Shown here in pieces: positions 7,486 to 15,225 of a DNA stretch of 27,788 nucleotides. Both the position numbers and the translations under genes were made by a program. Positions within the stretch are counted from its first letter, which is position 1. Each line of letters begins with the position of its first letter. This DNA comes from an uncultured Oscillospiraceae bacterium (GTDB lineage: Bacteria; Bacillota; Clostridia; Oscillospirales; Oscillospiraceae), in the NCBI GenBank assembly GCA_934661135.1, contig CAKUJA010000014.1, forward strand, positions 1 through 27,788. Reading direction: 5' to 3'. The notes under the pieces were generated by a model. It had not been told where the DNA came from, ran no database searches, and saw only the letters and a list, made by a program, of their open reading frames with translations.

Positions 7486-9228
7486 ATGGCATTTCCTCAG
7501 CCGTTTTTGGATGCGCTGATTGAGCGAAACCCGATTGAGGACGTTGTGGGACAGTATGTGTCGCTGACGCGCAAGGGCAGCAACCTCTTTGGACTCTGCC
7601 CGTTCCACTCGGAGAAAACCGGATCGTTTTCGGTGGCGCCGGAGAAGGGAATTTACTATTGCTTCGGCTGCCACAAGGGTGGCGGCGTCATCAACTTCAT
7701 CATGGAGATCGAGTCGCTGAGCTACCCGGATGCCGTCCGGTTTCTCGCCAAGCGCGCGGGACTGGAGGTGCCGGAGGATGAGGAATACAAGGCGCAGTAT
7801 CAGCGCACGGAGCGGCTTTATGCGCTCTGCAAGGATGCGGCGCGCTGGTTCCGCAAGCAGCTTTTAGCCGACTGCGGCAAGCCGGCTCGGGACTACATCG
7901 TCAAGCGCGGACTTTCAACGCAGACGGTGAATCGCTTTGGCCTTGGGTTTTCACCGAATGAATGGTCGGCACTGCACGATGCGATGCTGCGGATGGGGTA
8001 TTCCCAGCGCGAGCTGCTCGATGCGGGGTTGGCTGTGAACGGCAAGAACGGCGGCGTCTATGACCGGTTTCGCAACCGGCTGATGTTCCCGATTATCGAT
8101 ATTCGGGGCAATGTGATCGGCTTCGGCGGCCGCGTGATGGACGATTCGATGCCGAAATATCTGAATTCGCCGGAGACGGCGATCTTTAACAAGCGAAAGA
8201 ATCTGTTTGCGCTAAATATTGCAAAAAAGAGCCGGCAGGGGCGGATGATCCTGACGGAAGGATATATGGATGCGATTTCGCTGCACCAGTATGGGTTCGA
8301 CTGTGCGGTGGCGTCGCTTGGAACGTCGCTGACGGAGGAGCACGCGGCAATTTTGGCCAAATATGTACCGGAGGTCGTATTGACCTACGATGGAGACGAG
8401 GCCGGACAGAACGCGACACGACGCGCCATCCCGATGCTGGAAAAGGTCGGGCTGCAGGTTAAGGTGCTGCGGATGCAGGGCGCGAAAGACCCGGATGAAT
8501 TTTTGAAAAAATATGGTGCTGACAGATTCGGCTTATTACTGGATAAGTCTGAAAATCAGGCGGAATATCAGCTTGAAAGTTTAAAACGAAAGTATGACCT
8601 GACGGAGGACGAGCAGCGTGTCGAATTTTTGCAGAAAGCGTCGGAGCTGATTTCGACGTTTCCGAGCGCTGTGCAGCGGGAGATTTACGGCACGCGTGCG
8701 GCAGAAGCGGCAGGAATTTCGGCAGATGCGATGAAATTGGAGGTTGGAAAAGCCTACAAAAAGCGGCGCGCTGCGGCAGAGCGCAAGCAGCTAGCGGCAG
8801 ACCTTGCGCCGGCAAAGCAGCAGCAGCCGCTTGTGCGCGGCATTCGCTATGACAATATCCGCTCGGCGGTGGCCGAGGAGGGACTGCTGCGAATGCTGCT
8901 GAAGGAGCCGGAGCTGATTCCGACGATTCATCTGGAGAGCGGACACTGCTCTGTGCCGCTGTTTTCGCGGGTATTGGATACGCTGCGCGAACGGTTTGCA
9001 AACGGACAGCCGGTGAGCCTTGGCGCGCTGGAGGGCGCGGTCAGTCAGGAGGAAATGGCACACCTGACGAGGGTGGTCAACCGGAAGGATATGATGGTTT
9101 CGGAGCAGGCTGTGGGCGATTATGTCCGCACAATTGAAGAAGAATACCTGCGCACGCATGAGAAGGGCGGCGAGACGCTGCTTCAGCTTGCGCGGCAGAA
9201 AAAAGAAACCGGCGGGTATGGAGGTTAG
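7486..9228 (+). CDS. dnaG: DNA primase
   Basis: DnaG makes RNA primers for lagging-strand synthesis at the replication fork. The 580-residue protein has the N-terminal zinc-binding domain with C38, H41, C59 and C62 (LCPFH ... YYCFGCHKGG). The catalytic core follows, with RFRNRLMFPI and IGFGGR near 194-215 and a TOPRIM domain with EGYMD at 258-262 and YDGDEAG at 301-307 (metal-binding acidic residues). The C-terminal helicase-interaction region is divergent, as usual. AAAGGAGG lies just upstream of the ATG. The 146-bp gap before it holds no gene; a TATAAA near 7451 with a poor, short-spaced -35 is the only promoter hint. rpoD follows after 3 bp, the classic dnaG-rpoD operon. Confidence 0.97.
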   Translation: MAFPQPFLDALIERNPIEDVVGQYVSLTRKGSNLFGLCPFHSEKTGSFSVAPEKGIYYCFGCHKGGGVINFIMEIESLSYPDAVRFLAKRAGLEVPEDEEYKAQYQRTERLYALCKDAARWFRKQLLADCGKPARDYIVKRGLSTQTVNRFGLGFSPNEWSALHDAMLRMGYSQRELLDAGLAVNGKNGGVYDRFRNRLMFPIIDIRGNVIGFGGRVMDDSMPKYLNSPETAIFNKRKNLFALNIAKKSRQGRMILTEGYMDAISLHQYGFDCAVASLGTSLTEEHAAILAKYVPEVVLTYDGDEAGQNATRRAIPMLEKVGLQVKVLRMQGAKDPDEFLKKYGADRFGLLLDKSENQAEYQLESLKRKYDLTEDEQRVEFLQKASELISTFPSAVQREIYGTRAAEAAGISADAMKLEVGKAYKKRRAAAERKQLAADLAPAKQQQPLVRGIRYDNIRSAVAEEGLLRMLLKEPELIPTIHLESGHCSVPLFSRVLDTLRERFANGQPVSLGALEGAVSQEEMAHLTRVVNRKDMMVSEQAVGDYVRTIEEEYLRTHEKGGETLLQLARQKKETGGYGG

Positions 9229-9231
9229 ACG

Positions 9232-10404
9232 ATGACGAAAGAAATGCAACTTCTGAGCAAAATGGAACTCACGGAGGAAAACCGTGCCAAGCTGCTGGCC
9301 TTGCTGGAGGAGGGCAAAAAGAGCGGCAAGGTTTCGTCAAAGAAGCTCGTGGAGACGCTGGACGCCGTCGACGCCACGGAGGAGCAGACGGAGCAGTTTT
9401 ACGATGTGCTGGAAGCGGCGCACGTGGAGATTGACGTGTCTGACGTGCTTGATCTGATCGGCACGGCGGAGCTTGACAACCCGACGCTCAGCGAGATGCG
9501 CGCCATCGAGGACGAGGCGCTGGAGCTTCAGGACAAGCAGCTCGAGGAAGAATATGAGTCGGCCAAGCTCGACGACCCGGTTCGGATGTATCTCAAGGAG
9601 ATTGGCAAGATCCCGCTGCTGACGCCGGAGGAGGAGCTGGAGGTTGCAAAGGATCTCGTCTGCGACGATGAGCAGAAGAAGGAAGCGGCGCGAAAGCGGA
9701 TGAGCGAGGCCAATCTGCGGCTTGTCGTGTCGATTGCCAAGCGCTATGTCGGGCGCGGAATGCAGCTTCTCGACCTCGTTCAGGAGGGAAACCTCGGACT
9801 GATGAAGGCTGTGGAGAAGTTTGACTATACAAAGGGGTATAAATTCTCGACGTATGCGACCTGGTGGATCCGCCAGTCGATCACGCGCGCGATTGCCGAT
9901 CAAGCGCGGACGATTCGGATTCCGGTGCATATGGTGGAGACGATCAATAAGGTACTGCGCACATCGCACTCGATGGTGCAGACGCTTGGGCGTGAGCCGA
10001 CAACGCAGGAGATCGCCGACGAGCTGCATATGGAGGTCTCGAAGGTTGATGAAATTTTGAAGATAGCGCAGGAGCCGGTTTCGCTTGAGACGCCGATCGG
10101 CGAGGAGGACGACAGCCACCTCGGAGACTTTATTCAGGACGACGACGCGTCGCAGCCGGCGGAGGAGGCCAGCTACACGCTGCTGCGCGAGCAGCTTGAG
10201 GAGGTGCTCAAGACGCTGACGCCGCGCGAGGAGGAGGTGCTGCGGATGCGCTTTGGCCTGTTGGACGGAAAGCCGCATACGCTCGAGGATGTGGGCAAGC
10301 GGTTTGACGTGACGCGGGAGCGGATTCGCCAGATTGAGTCGAAGGCGCTGCGCAAGCTGCGCCATCCGTCGAGGAGCAAGAAGCTGCGTGATTTTTTGAA
10401 TTGA
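9232..10404 (+). CDS. rpoD: RNA polymerase primary sigma factor (sigma-A/RpoD)
   Basis: This is the housekeeping sigma factor, directing RNA polymerase to TTGACA/TATAAT-type promoters such as those found across this window. The 390-residue protein has a short acidic N-terminal region 1.1 and region 1.2 (DDPVRMYLKEIGKIPLLT). Region 2 follows with NLRLVVSIAKRYVGRG and the -10-binding FSTYATWWIRQSITRAI. Region 3 (LGREPTTQEIADEL) and region 4 with the -35-binding helix (LEDVGKRFDVTRERIRQIE) complete it. GGAGGT overlaps the end of dnaG, and the gap is only 3 bp, so it is co-translated from the dnaG mRNA. Length and all regions are normal for a Firmicutes SigA. Confidence 0.98.
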   Translation: MTKEMQLLSKMELTEENRAKLLALLEEGKKSGKVSSKKLVETLDAVDATEEQTEQFYDVLEAAHVEIDVSDVLDLIGTAELDNPTLSEMRAIEDEALELQDKQLEEEYESAKLDDPVRMYLKEIGKIPLLTPEEELEVAKDLVCDDEQKKEAARKRMSEANLRLVVSIAKRYVGRGMQLLDLVQEGNLGLMKAVEKFDYTKGYKFSTYATWWIRQSITRAIADQARTIRIPVHMVETINKVLRTSHSMVQTLGREPTTQEIADELHMEVSKVDEILKIAQEPVSLETPIGEEDDSHLGDFIQDDDASQPAEEASYTLLREQLEEVLKTLTPREEEVLRMRFGLLDGKPHTLEDVGKRFDVTRERIRQIESKALRKLRHPSRSKKLRDFLN

Positions 10405-10424
10405 AGCATTCATAGAAATTTTAC

Positions 10425-10452
10425 TTGACAAGTTGCAATTTTTTCGTATCAT
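10425..10452 (+). promoter_or_regulatory. Sigma-A promoter of acpP (and perhaps the SRP RNA)
   Basis: A perfect TTGACA (10425-10430), a 16-nt spacer and TATCAT (10447-10452) precede acpP. There is no terminator between acpP and the SRP RNA, so this promoter could supply both. Confidence 0.78.
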
Positions 10453-10499
10453 AGACGGTGTTACGATTTATATTACCGTTTTGACGGAGGATGTTCGTT

Positions 10500-10718
10500 A
10501 TGTTTGAAAAGATTCGTTCCTATCTGGCGTCGGAGATGGATATTTCCGAGGACGAAATCACGCGGGATACCACGTTTGAGAGCCTTGGCATCGACTCACT
10601 GGATATGGTGGAGATGGTCATGGATCTGGAGCAGGAGCTTGGCGTAGATCTGGAGCTGGAAGAAAAAATTGCGACGGTCGGCGAGCTGGTCGACTTTGTG
10701 GAAAGTAAACTGGATTGA
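10500..10718 (+). CDS. acpP: Acyl carrier protein
   Basis: ACP carries growing fatty acyl chains on a 4'-phosphopantetheine arm in fatty acid synthesis. The 72-residue acidic protein has the attachment motif GIDSLDMVEMV with Ser33 as the modified residue. Its four-helix length is normal. I place the start at the second ATG (10500), 9 nt after GGAGG (10486-10490), because the ATG at 10491 directly touches that binding site. It is unusual in standing alone, away from other fab genes, and is followed after 10 nt by the SRP RNA. Confidence 0.96.
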   Translation: MFEKIRSYLASEMDISEDEITRDTTFESLGIDSLDMVEMVMDLEQELGVDLELEEKIATVGELVDFVESKLD

Positions 10719-10728
10719 ACGTACATCG

Positions 10729-11031
10729 CCTTCGCCCTATGGCAAGGCTGCACTACTCGGGGAGATAGCGGTGCCCTGTTACCCGCAATCCGCTCCAGCG
10801 GGGAGGAATTCCCAACCGAGGGTGCGTATCGTATCGTCTGACCTGTATAAGCGGCGTTGAAGATTTGGTCTTACGCAATAGGGAACTGTGAACCGTGTCA
10901 GGTGGGGAACCAAGCAGCACTAAGCAGTCCACCCTGTGTGCCGTGAGGGAGCCGTTTCCGAGCTGGCTGTGCAGGTAACGGGTGTGGTGCGCATTCAGAG
11001 AAGGGTGTGCAGTCTTGCCATAGGGCGAAGG
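10729..11031 (+). ncRNA. ffs: Signal recognition particle RNA, large (Alu-containing) type
   Basis: The two ends pair in a 25-bp stem (10729-10753 with 11007-11031) broken only by one G-U pair, which fixes the boundaries. Between them, GTCAGGTGGGGAACCAAGCA (from ~10897) followed by GCAC is the conserved helix-8 S domain that binds Ffh, with the GGAA tetraloop. The length of about 303 nt fits the Firmicutes long form with an Alu domain rather than the 114-nt E. coli form. It is followed at once by a terminator. The 5' end starts 10 nt after the acpP stop, so it is either processed from the acpP transcript or uses a promoter inside acpP. A TAAACT at 10706-10711 is a possible -10 box without a clear -35. 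Confidence 0.93.
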
Positions 11032-11037
11032 GAAATG

Positions 11038-11069
11038 AAAAAAAGAGCACCGAGAGGTGCTCTTTTTTT
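11038..11069 (+). terminator. Terminator hairpin 1, ends the SRP RNA
   Basis: AGAGCACCGAGAGGTGCTCT (11044-11063) forms an 8-bp stem with a GAGA loop. An A run precedes it and a run of seven Ts follows, so it can work in both directions. Confidence 0.92.
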
Positions 11070-11162
11070 CAGCGTGTCGAAAAAGGCATTTTGCCCCTTC
11101 GCGCGTCCCCCGCGACTGTGTCGCAAACCCGCATTCCAGCGTTTTTTGACAGTCTCAAAAAC
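11064..11162. repeat. Spacer module A of the terminator array
   Basis: This ~99-bp module lies between terminator hairpins 1 and 2. Its ends form an imperfect inverted repeat: CAGCGTGTCGAAAAA at the left and TTTTTTGACAGTCTCAAAAA at the right. The interior CCCCCGCGACTGTGTCGCAA is shared with module B. No coding potential is seen. Confidence 0.7.
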
Positions 11163-11182
11163 AGAGCACCGAGAGGTGCTCT
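11163..11182. terminator. Terminator hairpin 2 (same 20-mer)
   Basis: This is an exact second copy of AGAGCACCGAGAGGTGCTCT. The bases after it (GCTTGTCAG) are not T-rich, so it is poor as a forward terminator. In the reverse direction it is followed by GTTTTTGAG, which would be functional. Confidence 0.75.
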
Positions 11183-11358
11183 GCTTGTCAGCGTGTCGAA
11201 AAAGTCTTTTCGCCCCGCTGCCCGTCCAGTTTTTCAAACTCATTTCGTTTGAAAAACTGCTTGATTGAACGCGAAGGGGGCTTTTTGCCCCCTTCACTCT
11301 TCCCCCGCGACTCTGTCGCAAACCCGCATTTCACCGTTTTTTTGACAGTCTCAAAAAC
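11183..11358. repeat. Spacer module B of the terminator array, enlarged
   Basis: The ends match module A (CAGCGTGTCGAAAAA ... TTTTTTTGACAGTCTCAAAA), as does the interior CGCGACTCTGTCGCAAACCC. Module B is ~176 bp because it contains two extra palindromes. One is a 13-bp-arm hairpin at 11227-11259 (CAGTTTTTCAAAC / GTTTGAAAAACTG). The other is a terminator-like GAAGGGGGC TTTTT GCCCCCTTC at 11273-11295. Confidence 0.7.
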
Positions 11359-11384
11359 AGAGCACCGAGAGGTGCTCTGTTTTT
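11359..11384. terminator. Terminator hairpin 3, bidirectional; ends the minus-strand lipoprotein gene
   Basis: This is a third exact copy of the 20-mer (11359-11378), followed by GTTTTT on the plus strand and by GTTTTTGAG on the minus strand. It is the first terminator met by transcripts of the lipoprotein gene that ends at 11430. Confidence 0.85.
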
Positions 11385-11429
11385 CATTTTGCTTTTGAGA
11401 AAGAGGAGGGGCGGCATTTTGGGGACGCC

Positions 11430-12998
11430 CTAGTCTGTTTCATAGCCGGTAACGCCGTTGTTGACCATCCATTGGAGCTTTTCACCTATCAGATGGGTCA
11501 GCGTTTCCGTTTCCGCCCGTCCGCTTTCGGTCAGATATTCGCGCAGATGAAGCAGATCATTGTATGTCAGGTATGGATAATCGCCCGCGGTATACGTTCC
11601 GTTGGGTTGGATACTGTAATAGAGATTGTGATCCGGCATGACCCACCGGGAACCGGTATCCTCAATCGCCAGCAGCATCCGGTCGGCAAGCGCAAAAAGA
11701 TCTTCCCGATCCAGAAGCTCCGCCGCGTGATACAGCGCCAGACATTCGGTGACCTGATGGTTGAGCGAGGTATGCGGCGTGATATGCGTGTCCGGATGCC
11801 AGTAATCGGGGATCAGCCAGCCGCCGCTTTCCGTGGCTATGTGGTTCGTGTCCGCGAACTGGGTATAAAACGCGAGATAACGGTCGACGGCATCTTCAAA
11901 CAGATTGCCGCCAAATTTATGCGCGGCTTTGAGATAAAGCTCAAGCAGCTCTGTGTTGAAGCGCGTGTCATAAAAACCCGGCCCGATGCCGTAATCGCTC
12001 TGAAGCCATTCGCTGCCCGGGTCGGTCGCCCAGTAGCCGAAGCTGTTCTGCCGCAGCGCCATGGTGTCGAGCGCAAGGATTGTGAGCGCGGGCGCTTCTC
12101 TGCACGGCGGAGTGCGGGACAGGAACCCCCGGATGCAATAGGATGCAGCACAGCAGTAATAATAGTTCGTGCCGGTGGGGATGTAATTCTCGGGGGACTT
12201 CCGGTAATAGCCGTCATAGCACCAGGGCATATCCCCGTTTTTTACATAGGACACCCATGCCTTGGCACAGTTGTTGACGTCCCAGTCCAGAATTCTGTCC
12301 GGTGAAGTCAGAATCAGCGCATCCGCTGCACGTCCCTCTGCCAAGCCATGACCCTCTACGGTCAGATGAAAGCCGGTTTCGGTCTGCGTGACATACAGGA
12401 ATCCGTCCTCCTCCGGAAGATACTCTACGGAGCCATTTTCGCGCAGGACGACCGTGCGCGGCAGGGCAAAGAAATATGTTGTGCCGGAGTCTAGCTCCAC
12501 AACGGCGACCGGAGAGGAAAAACTTCCTTCGGCGAGCGGTTCGCAGACCCACTCGCCAGACTGGAAGCTGTAATACCGGATCGTGCCCGGCTCTGTGACC
12601 GAGTGCGCAAAGAAACAGCAGTCGCCAAAGCCAGTCGCGCGATAGGCGGAGACCGTTACGCCGTCGGAGACGCAATATTCCCGGCTTTCGATCTGGACAC
12701 CGTCCCGTTCGGCCGTGCGGGTGTAGATCTCGACCGCGTAGTCGGAAGATGTCAGAACGCGGCCGGGACTGCACATATCGCCGGACTGGGAAGGCGTCTC
12801 CCCGAAAGCCTGAACCCGATCAGGCTCGGGTTCAGGCGGAGGTTCTGTTTCAAATTCGGGGGGGGTAAAATCTGGAATTGACACAGATGCGGACGGAGAC
12901 TTGGCCGCAGCCGGAAGCGAGTCCGTTTTTGCAGACGAGCAGGCGCAGAGCTGTGCCAACAATGCCAGAACCAGGACTGCGGCGCATTTGTTTCGCAT
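11430..12998 (-). CDS. Secreted lipoprotein with a probable alpha/alpha-toroid catalytic-like domain
   Basis: The 522-residue protein begins MRNKCAAVLVLALLAQLCAC, a lipoprotein signal with the lipidated Cys at residue 20. A Pro/Glu-rich linker (PPEFETEPPPEPEPD) follows to about residue 60. Residues ~80-220 look like beta-sheet. From ~240 on, the sequence is helical and rich in Trp, Tyr and Asp (YWATDPGSEWLQSDYG, GGWLIPDYWHPDTHITPH, WVMPDHNLYYSIQPNG). That resembles glycan-active enzymes with an alpha/alpha-barrel, such as glucuronyl C5-epimerase or heparinase-like families. I cannot assign a reaction. It starts 17 bp after the gpmI stop with only a weak AAGGG ahead of the ATG, so it is probably a downstream operon partner expressed at a lower level. 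Confidence 0.75.
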   Translation of the reverse strand: MRNKCAAVLVLALLAQLCACSSAKTDSLPAAAKSPSASVSIPDFTPPEFETEPPPEPEPDRVQAFGETPSQSGDMCSPGRVLTSSDYAVEIYTRTAERDGVQIESREYCVSDGVTVSAYRATGFGDCCFFAHSVTEPGTIRYYSFQSGEWVCEPLAEGSFSSPVAVVELDSGTTYFFALPRTVVLRENGSVEYLPEEDGFLYVTQTETGFHLTVEGHGLAEGRAADALILTSPDRILDWDVNNCAKAWVSYVKNGDMPWCYDGYYRKSPENYIPTGTNYYYCCAASYCIRGFLSRTPPCREAPALTILALDTMALRQNSFGYWATDPGSEWLQSDYGIGPGFYDTRFNTELLELYLKAAHKFGGNLFEDAVDRYLAFYTQFADTNHIATESGGWLIPDYWHPDTHITPHTSLNHQVTECLALYHAAELLDREDLFALADRMLLAIEDTGSRWVMPDHNLYYSIQPNGTYTAGDYPYLTYNDLLHLREYLTESGRAETETLTHLIGEKLQWMVNNGVTGYETD

Positions 12999-13015
12999 GA
13001 AATTACCCTTTTGCG

Positions 13016-14581
13016 TCAGATCATGCTGGGCTGCCAGCAGTCGGGCGCTTCGAGACCCATCATTTTTACGATGGTCGGAGCGACATTGGCAAGGCCGTAG
13101 TGACCGTCCTTGATCTCGTACTTGTTGTCCGGATCGTAGATGATGAAGGGGACAGGGTTCAGCGAGTGCGCGGTGCGGACGCTGGTTTTGCCCTTTTTCG
13201 TCTCGGTCATCTGGTCGGCGTTGCCGTGGTCGGCGGTGACGAGGACGGTATAGCCGTACTTGTCGGCGGCTTCGATCACGCGGCCGACGCTTGCGTCGAC
13301 GGACTCCATCGCGGTGATAACCGCGGGCAGAACGCCTGTGTGACCGACCATGTCGCCGTTCGGATAGTTGCAGCGGAGGAACTGGAATTTGCCGCTGGCC
13401 ATGTTCTCGACCATCTTATCGGTGATCTCCTTCGACTTCATGGCCGGAGCCTGATCGAACGGGATAACATCGGACGGAACCTCGTCATAGACCTCAAGAT
13501 TCTCGTCGACCTTACCGGAGCGGTTGCCGTTCCAGAAGTAGGTGACATGGCCGTATTTCTGCGTCTCGGAGACGGCATATTCGTGAATACCGGCTTTGCA
13601 GAGCACCTCGGTGAGTGTGTTTTTGATGACCGGCGGCTGAACGAGATAGTGCTGCGGGATCTTCAGGTCGCCGTCGTACTCGAGCATCCCGGCAAACTTC
13701 ACGCCGGTGTAATTGCCGCGGTCGAACTTGTCGAAGTCCTTGCGGTCGAACGCAAGGGAGATCTCCTGCGCGCGGTCGCCGCGGAAGTTGAAAAGGATGA
13801 CGCTGTCGCCATTGGCAATCTTGCCGACCGGCTGGCCGTTTTCGGCCACGACGAACGGCAGAAGATCCTGATCGATCATACCGGGGTTCTCGGCGCGATA
13901 GGTCTCGATGGCGTCCTTTGCGGAGGCGAACTGACGGCCTTCGCCGAGGACATGGGTTTTCCAGCCGGCTTCGACCATCGGCCAGTTGGCTTCGTAGCGA
14001 TCCATCGTGATGACCATACGGCCGCCGCCGGAGGCGATCTTGTAGGTGTGCGTGCCGTCGTTCAGGCCGGCCAGCACAGTTTCAAGCTGCTGCACGTACT
14101 CGAGCGCGGACGTCGCCGGGACGTCGCGGCCGTCGAGCAGGATGTGGCAGTAGACGCGCGGCAGATCGAGCTCCCGCGCCTTTTTCAGCATGGCGATCAG
14201 GTGGGAGATGTTGGAGTGGACGTTGCCGTCGGACAGCAGGCCGAGGAAATGCAGCGCATGACCAGCCTTGGCATTGTCGACCAGATCGAGCCACGTCTGG
14301 GACTGGAACAGCGCACCGGACTCGATGGACTCCTGCACGAGCTTTGCACCCTGCGAGTAGATCTGGCCGCAGCCGAGGGCGTTGTGGCCGACTTCGCTGT
14401 TGCCCATATCGTCATCGCTGGGAAGGCCGACGGCGGTGCCGTGCGCCTTGAGCCACGTCATGGGGCAGGTTGCCATCAGGCGGTCGAGCACGGGCGTTTT
14501 GGCCTGCGCTACGGCATCGCCGGGGCCGCCGTCGCCGCGGCCAACGCCATCCATAATGACCAATACAATCGGTTTTTTCAT
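13016..14581 (-). CDS. gpmI: 2,3-bisphosphoglycerate-independent phosphoglycerate mutase
   Basis: iPGM interconverts 3- and 2-phosphoglycerate in glycolysis using two Mn ions and a phosphoserine intermediate. The 521-residue protein starts with VLVIMDGVGRGD (Asp11 metal ligand) and has the catalytic serine in DDDMGNSEVGHNALG (Ser62). LLDGRDVPATSA, FNFRGDRAQEIS, RCNYPNGDMVGHTG and LVTADHGNADQM are the remaining metal and substrate motifs. The length matches the family (~510-520). GGAGG lies 9-10 nt upstream of the ATG. Its promoter sits inside the 3' end of the upstream ATPase gene. It does not lie in a gap-pgk-tpi-eno cluster within this window. Confidence 0.97.
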   Translation of the reverse strand: MKKPIVLVIMDGVGRGDGGPGDAVAQAKTPVLDRLMATCPMTWLKAHGTAVGLPSDDDMGNSEVGHNALGCGQIYSQGAKLVQESIESGALFQSQTWLDLVDNAKAGHALHFLGLLSDGNVHSNISHLIAMLKKARELDLPRVYCHILLDGRDVPATSALEYVQQLETVLAGLNDGTHTYKIASGGGRMVITMDRYEANWPMVEAGWKTHVLGEGRQFASAKDAIETYRAENPGMIDQDLLPFVVAENGQPVGKIANGDSVILFNFRGDRAQEISLAFDRKDFDKFDRGNYTGVKFAGMLEYDGDLKIPQHYLVQPPVIKNTLTEVLCKAGIHEYAVSETQKYGHVTYFWNGNRSGKVDENLEVYDEVPSDVIPFDQAPAMKSKEITDKMVENMASGKFQFLRCNYPNGDMVGHTGVLPAVITAMESVDASVGRVIEAADKYGYTVLVTADHGNADQMTETKKGKTSVRTAHSLNPVPFIIYDPDNKYEIKDGHYGLANVAPTIVKMMGLEAPDCWQPSMI

Positions 14582-14625
14582 TTGTTGAACCTCCAGATTG
14601 AGAGATATGCTTTCGTTTCGCGTCC

Positions 14626-15195
14626 CTATTCTACACCATTTTCCACCGGTTTACAATGTGATTTTTTGATTTTTTGGAGGTGTTCGTCTGCAAGCCGGTA
14701 GACACCGTCGAAATCGACGTGCGGATTGTAGACCGCTTCCAGCTCGTCGTGCAGCGCCTTGGCCTGACGGAGTTCATCGTAGGCACGGGCGTAGTGCGCG
14801 CGATAGCGGGCGGTAAGCTCCGTCAGCTCGGGCAGTTTTGGGATTAGCTCGTCGCTGCGGTAGAACTGCCCGAGATCGAGATATGCCCCGGACGCGGCCG
14901 GGAAGGGAACTTCGCGCACGTGGGGCGCGGTGCCGTCGACGTAGGCGACGCGCCAGGCAGGGACAAACACGCCGTCGACCGAGTCCGGGTCGCCGGAGCA
15001 GAGGACGTACTCCACGTCCAGTCCCGCGTCCTCCGCCGCGCGGCCGATCGTTTTCATAAAGCTCGATTTGCCGCAGCCGGGGCCGCCCTTGATAACCCAC
15101 AGAAAGGTACCGCTGTCCGGCGGGCAGAATTCGTCGTAGACGGAGAAAAAGCCGCCGCCGGTGTTTGCACCGAGAAAATAATGCCGTACAGCCAT
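14626..15195 (-). CDS. Short P-loop ATPase, PRK06851-like N-terminal half
   Basis: The 189-residue protein begins MAVRHYFLGANTGGGFFSVY and has a clear Walker A motif, IKGGPGCGKSSFMK, near residues 35-48, followed by a typical Rossmann-like segment (VEYVLCSGDPDSVDGVFVPA). This matches the start of the PRK06851 group of uncharacterised ATPases, which as I recall are about twice as long with two such domains. Here the protein stops at KKSHCKPVENGVE, so it is half-size; no remnant of a second half follows. I prefer the ATG at 15195, which has GAGGG 6 nt upstream; an ATG at 15201 touches that site. Function is unknown. A sigma-K-like promoter upstream would make it a mother-cell sporulation gene. 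Confidence 0.75.
   Translation of the reverse strand: MAVRHYFLGANTGGGFFSVYDEFCPPDSGTFLWVIKGGPGCGKSSFMKTIGRAAEDAGLDVEYVLCSGDPDSVDGVFVPAWRVAYVDGTAPHVREVPFPAASGAYLDLGQFYRSDELIPKLPELTELTARYRAHYARAYDELRQAKALHDELEAVYNPHVDFDGVYRLADEHLQKIKKSHCKPVENGVE
14628..14656 (-). promoter_or_regulatory. Sigma-A promoter of gpmI
   Basis: On the minus strand, TTGTAA (14651-14656), a 17-nt spacer and TAGAAT (14628-14633) lie about 47 nt before the gpmI ATG. The whole promoter is within the last ten codons and stop codon of the ATPase gene. Confidence 0.72.
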
Positions 15196-15225
15196 AAACA
15201 TCCCTCGATTTCGTTAAGATACCGA

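Noticed and set aside
9337..10452. 371-codon antisense frame opposite rpoD.
   Set aside because: rpoD is certain on the plus strand; the antisense translation is a codon-bias artefact.
11038..11384. The repeated 20-mer with spacers as a CRISPR array.
   Set aside because: Spacers are ~99 and ~176 bp, share sequence with each other, and the repeat is a terminator hairpin; no cas genes are near.
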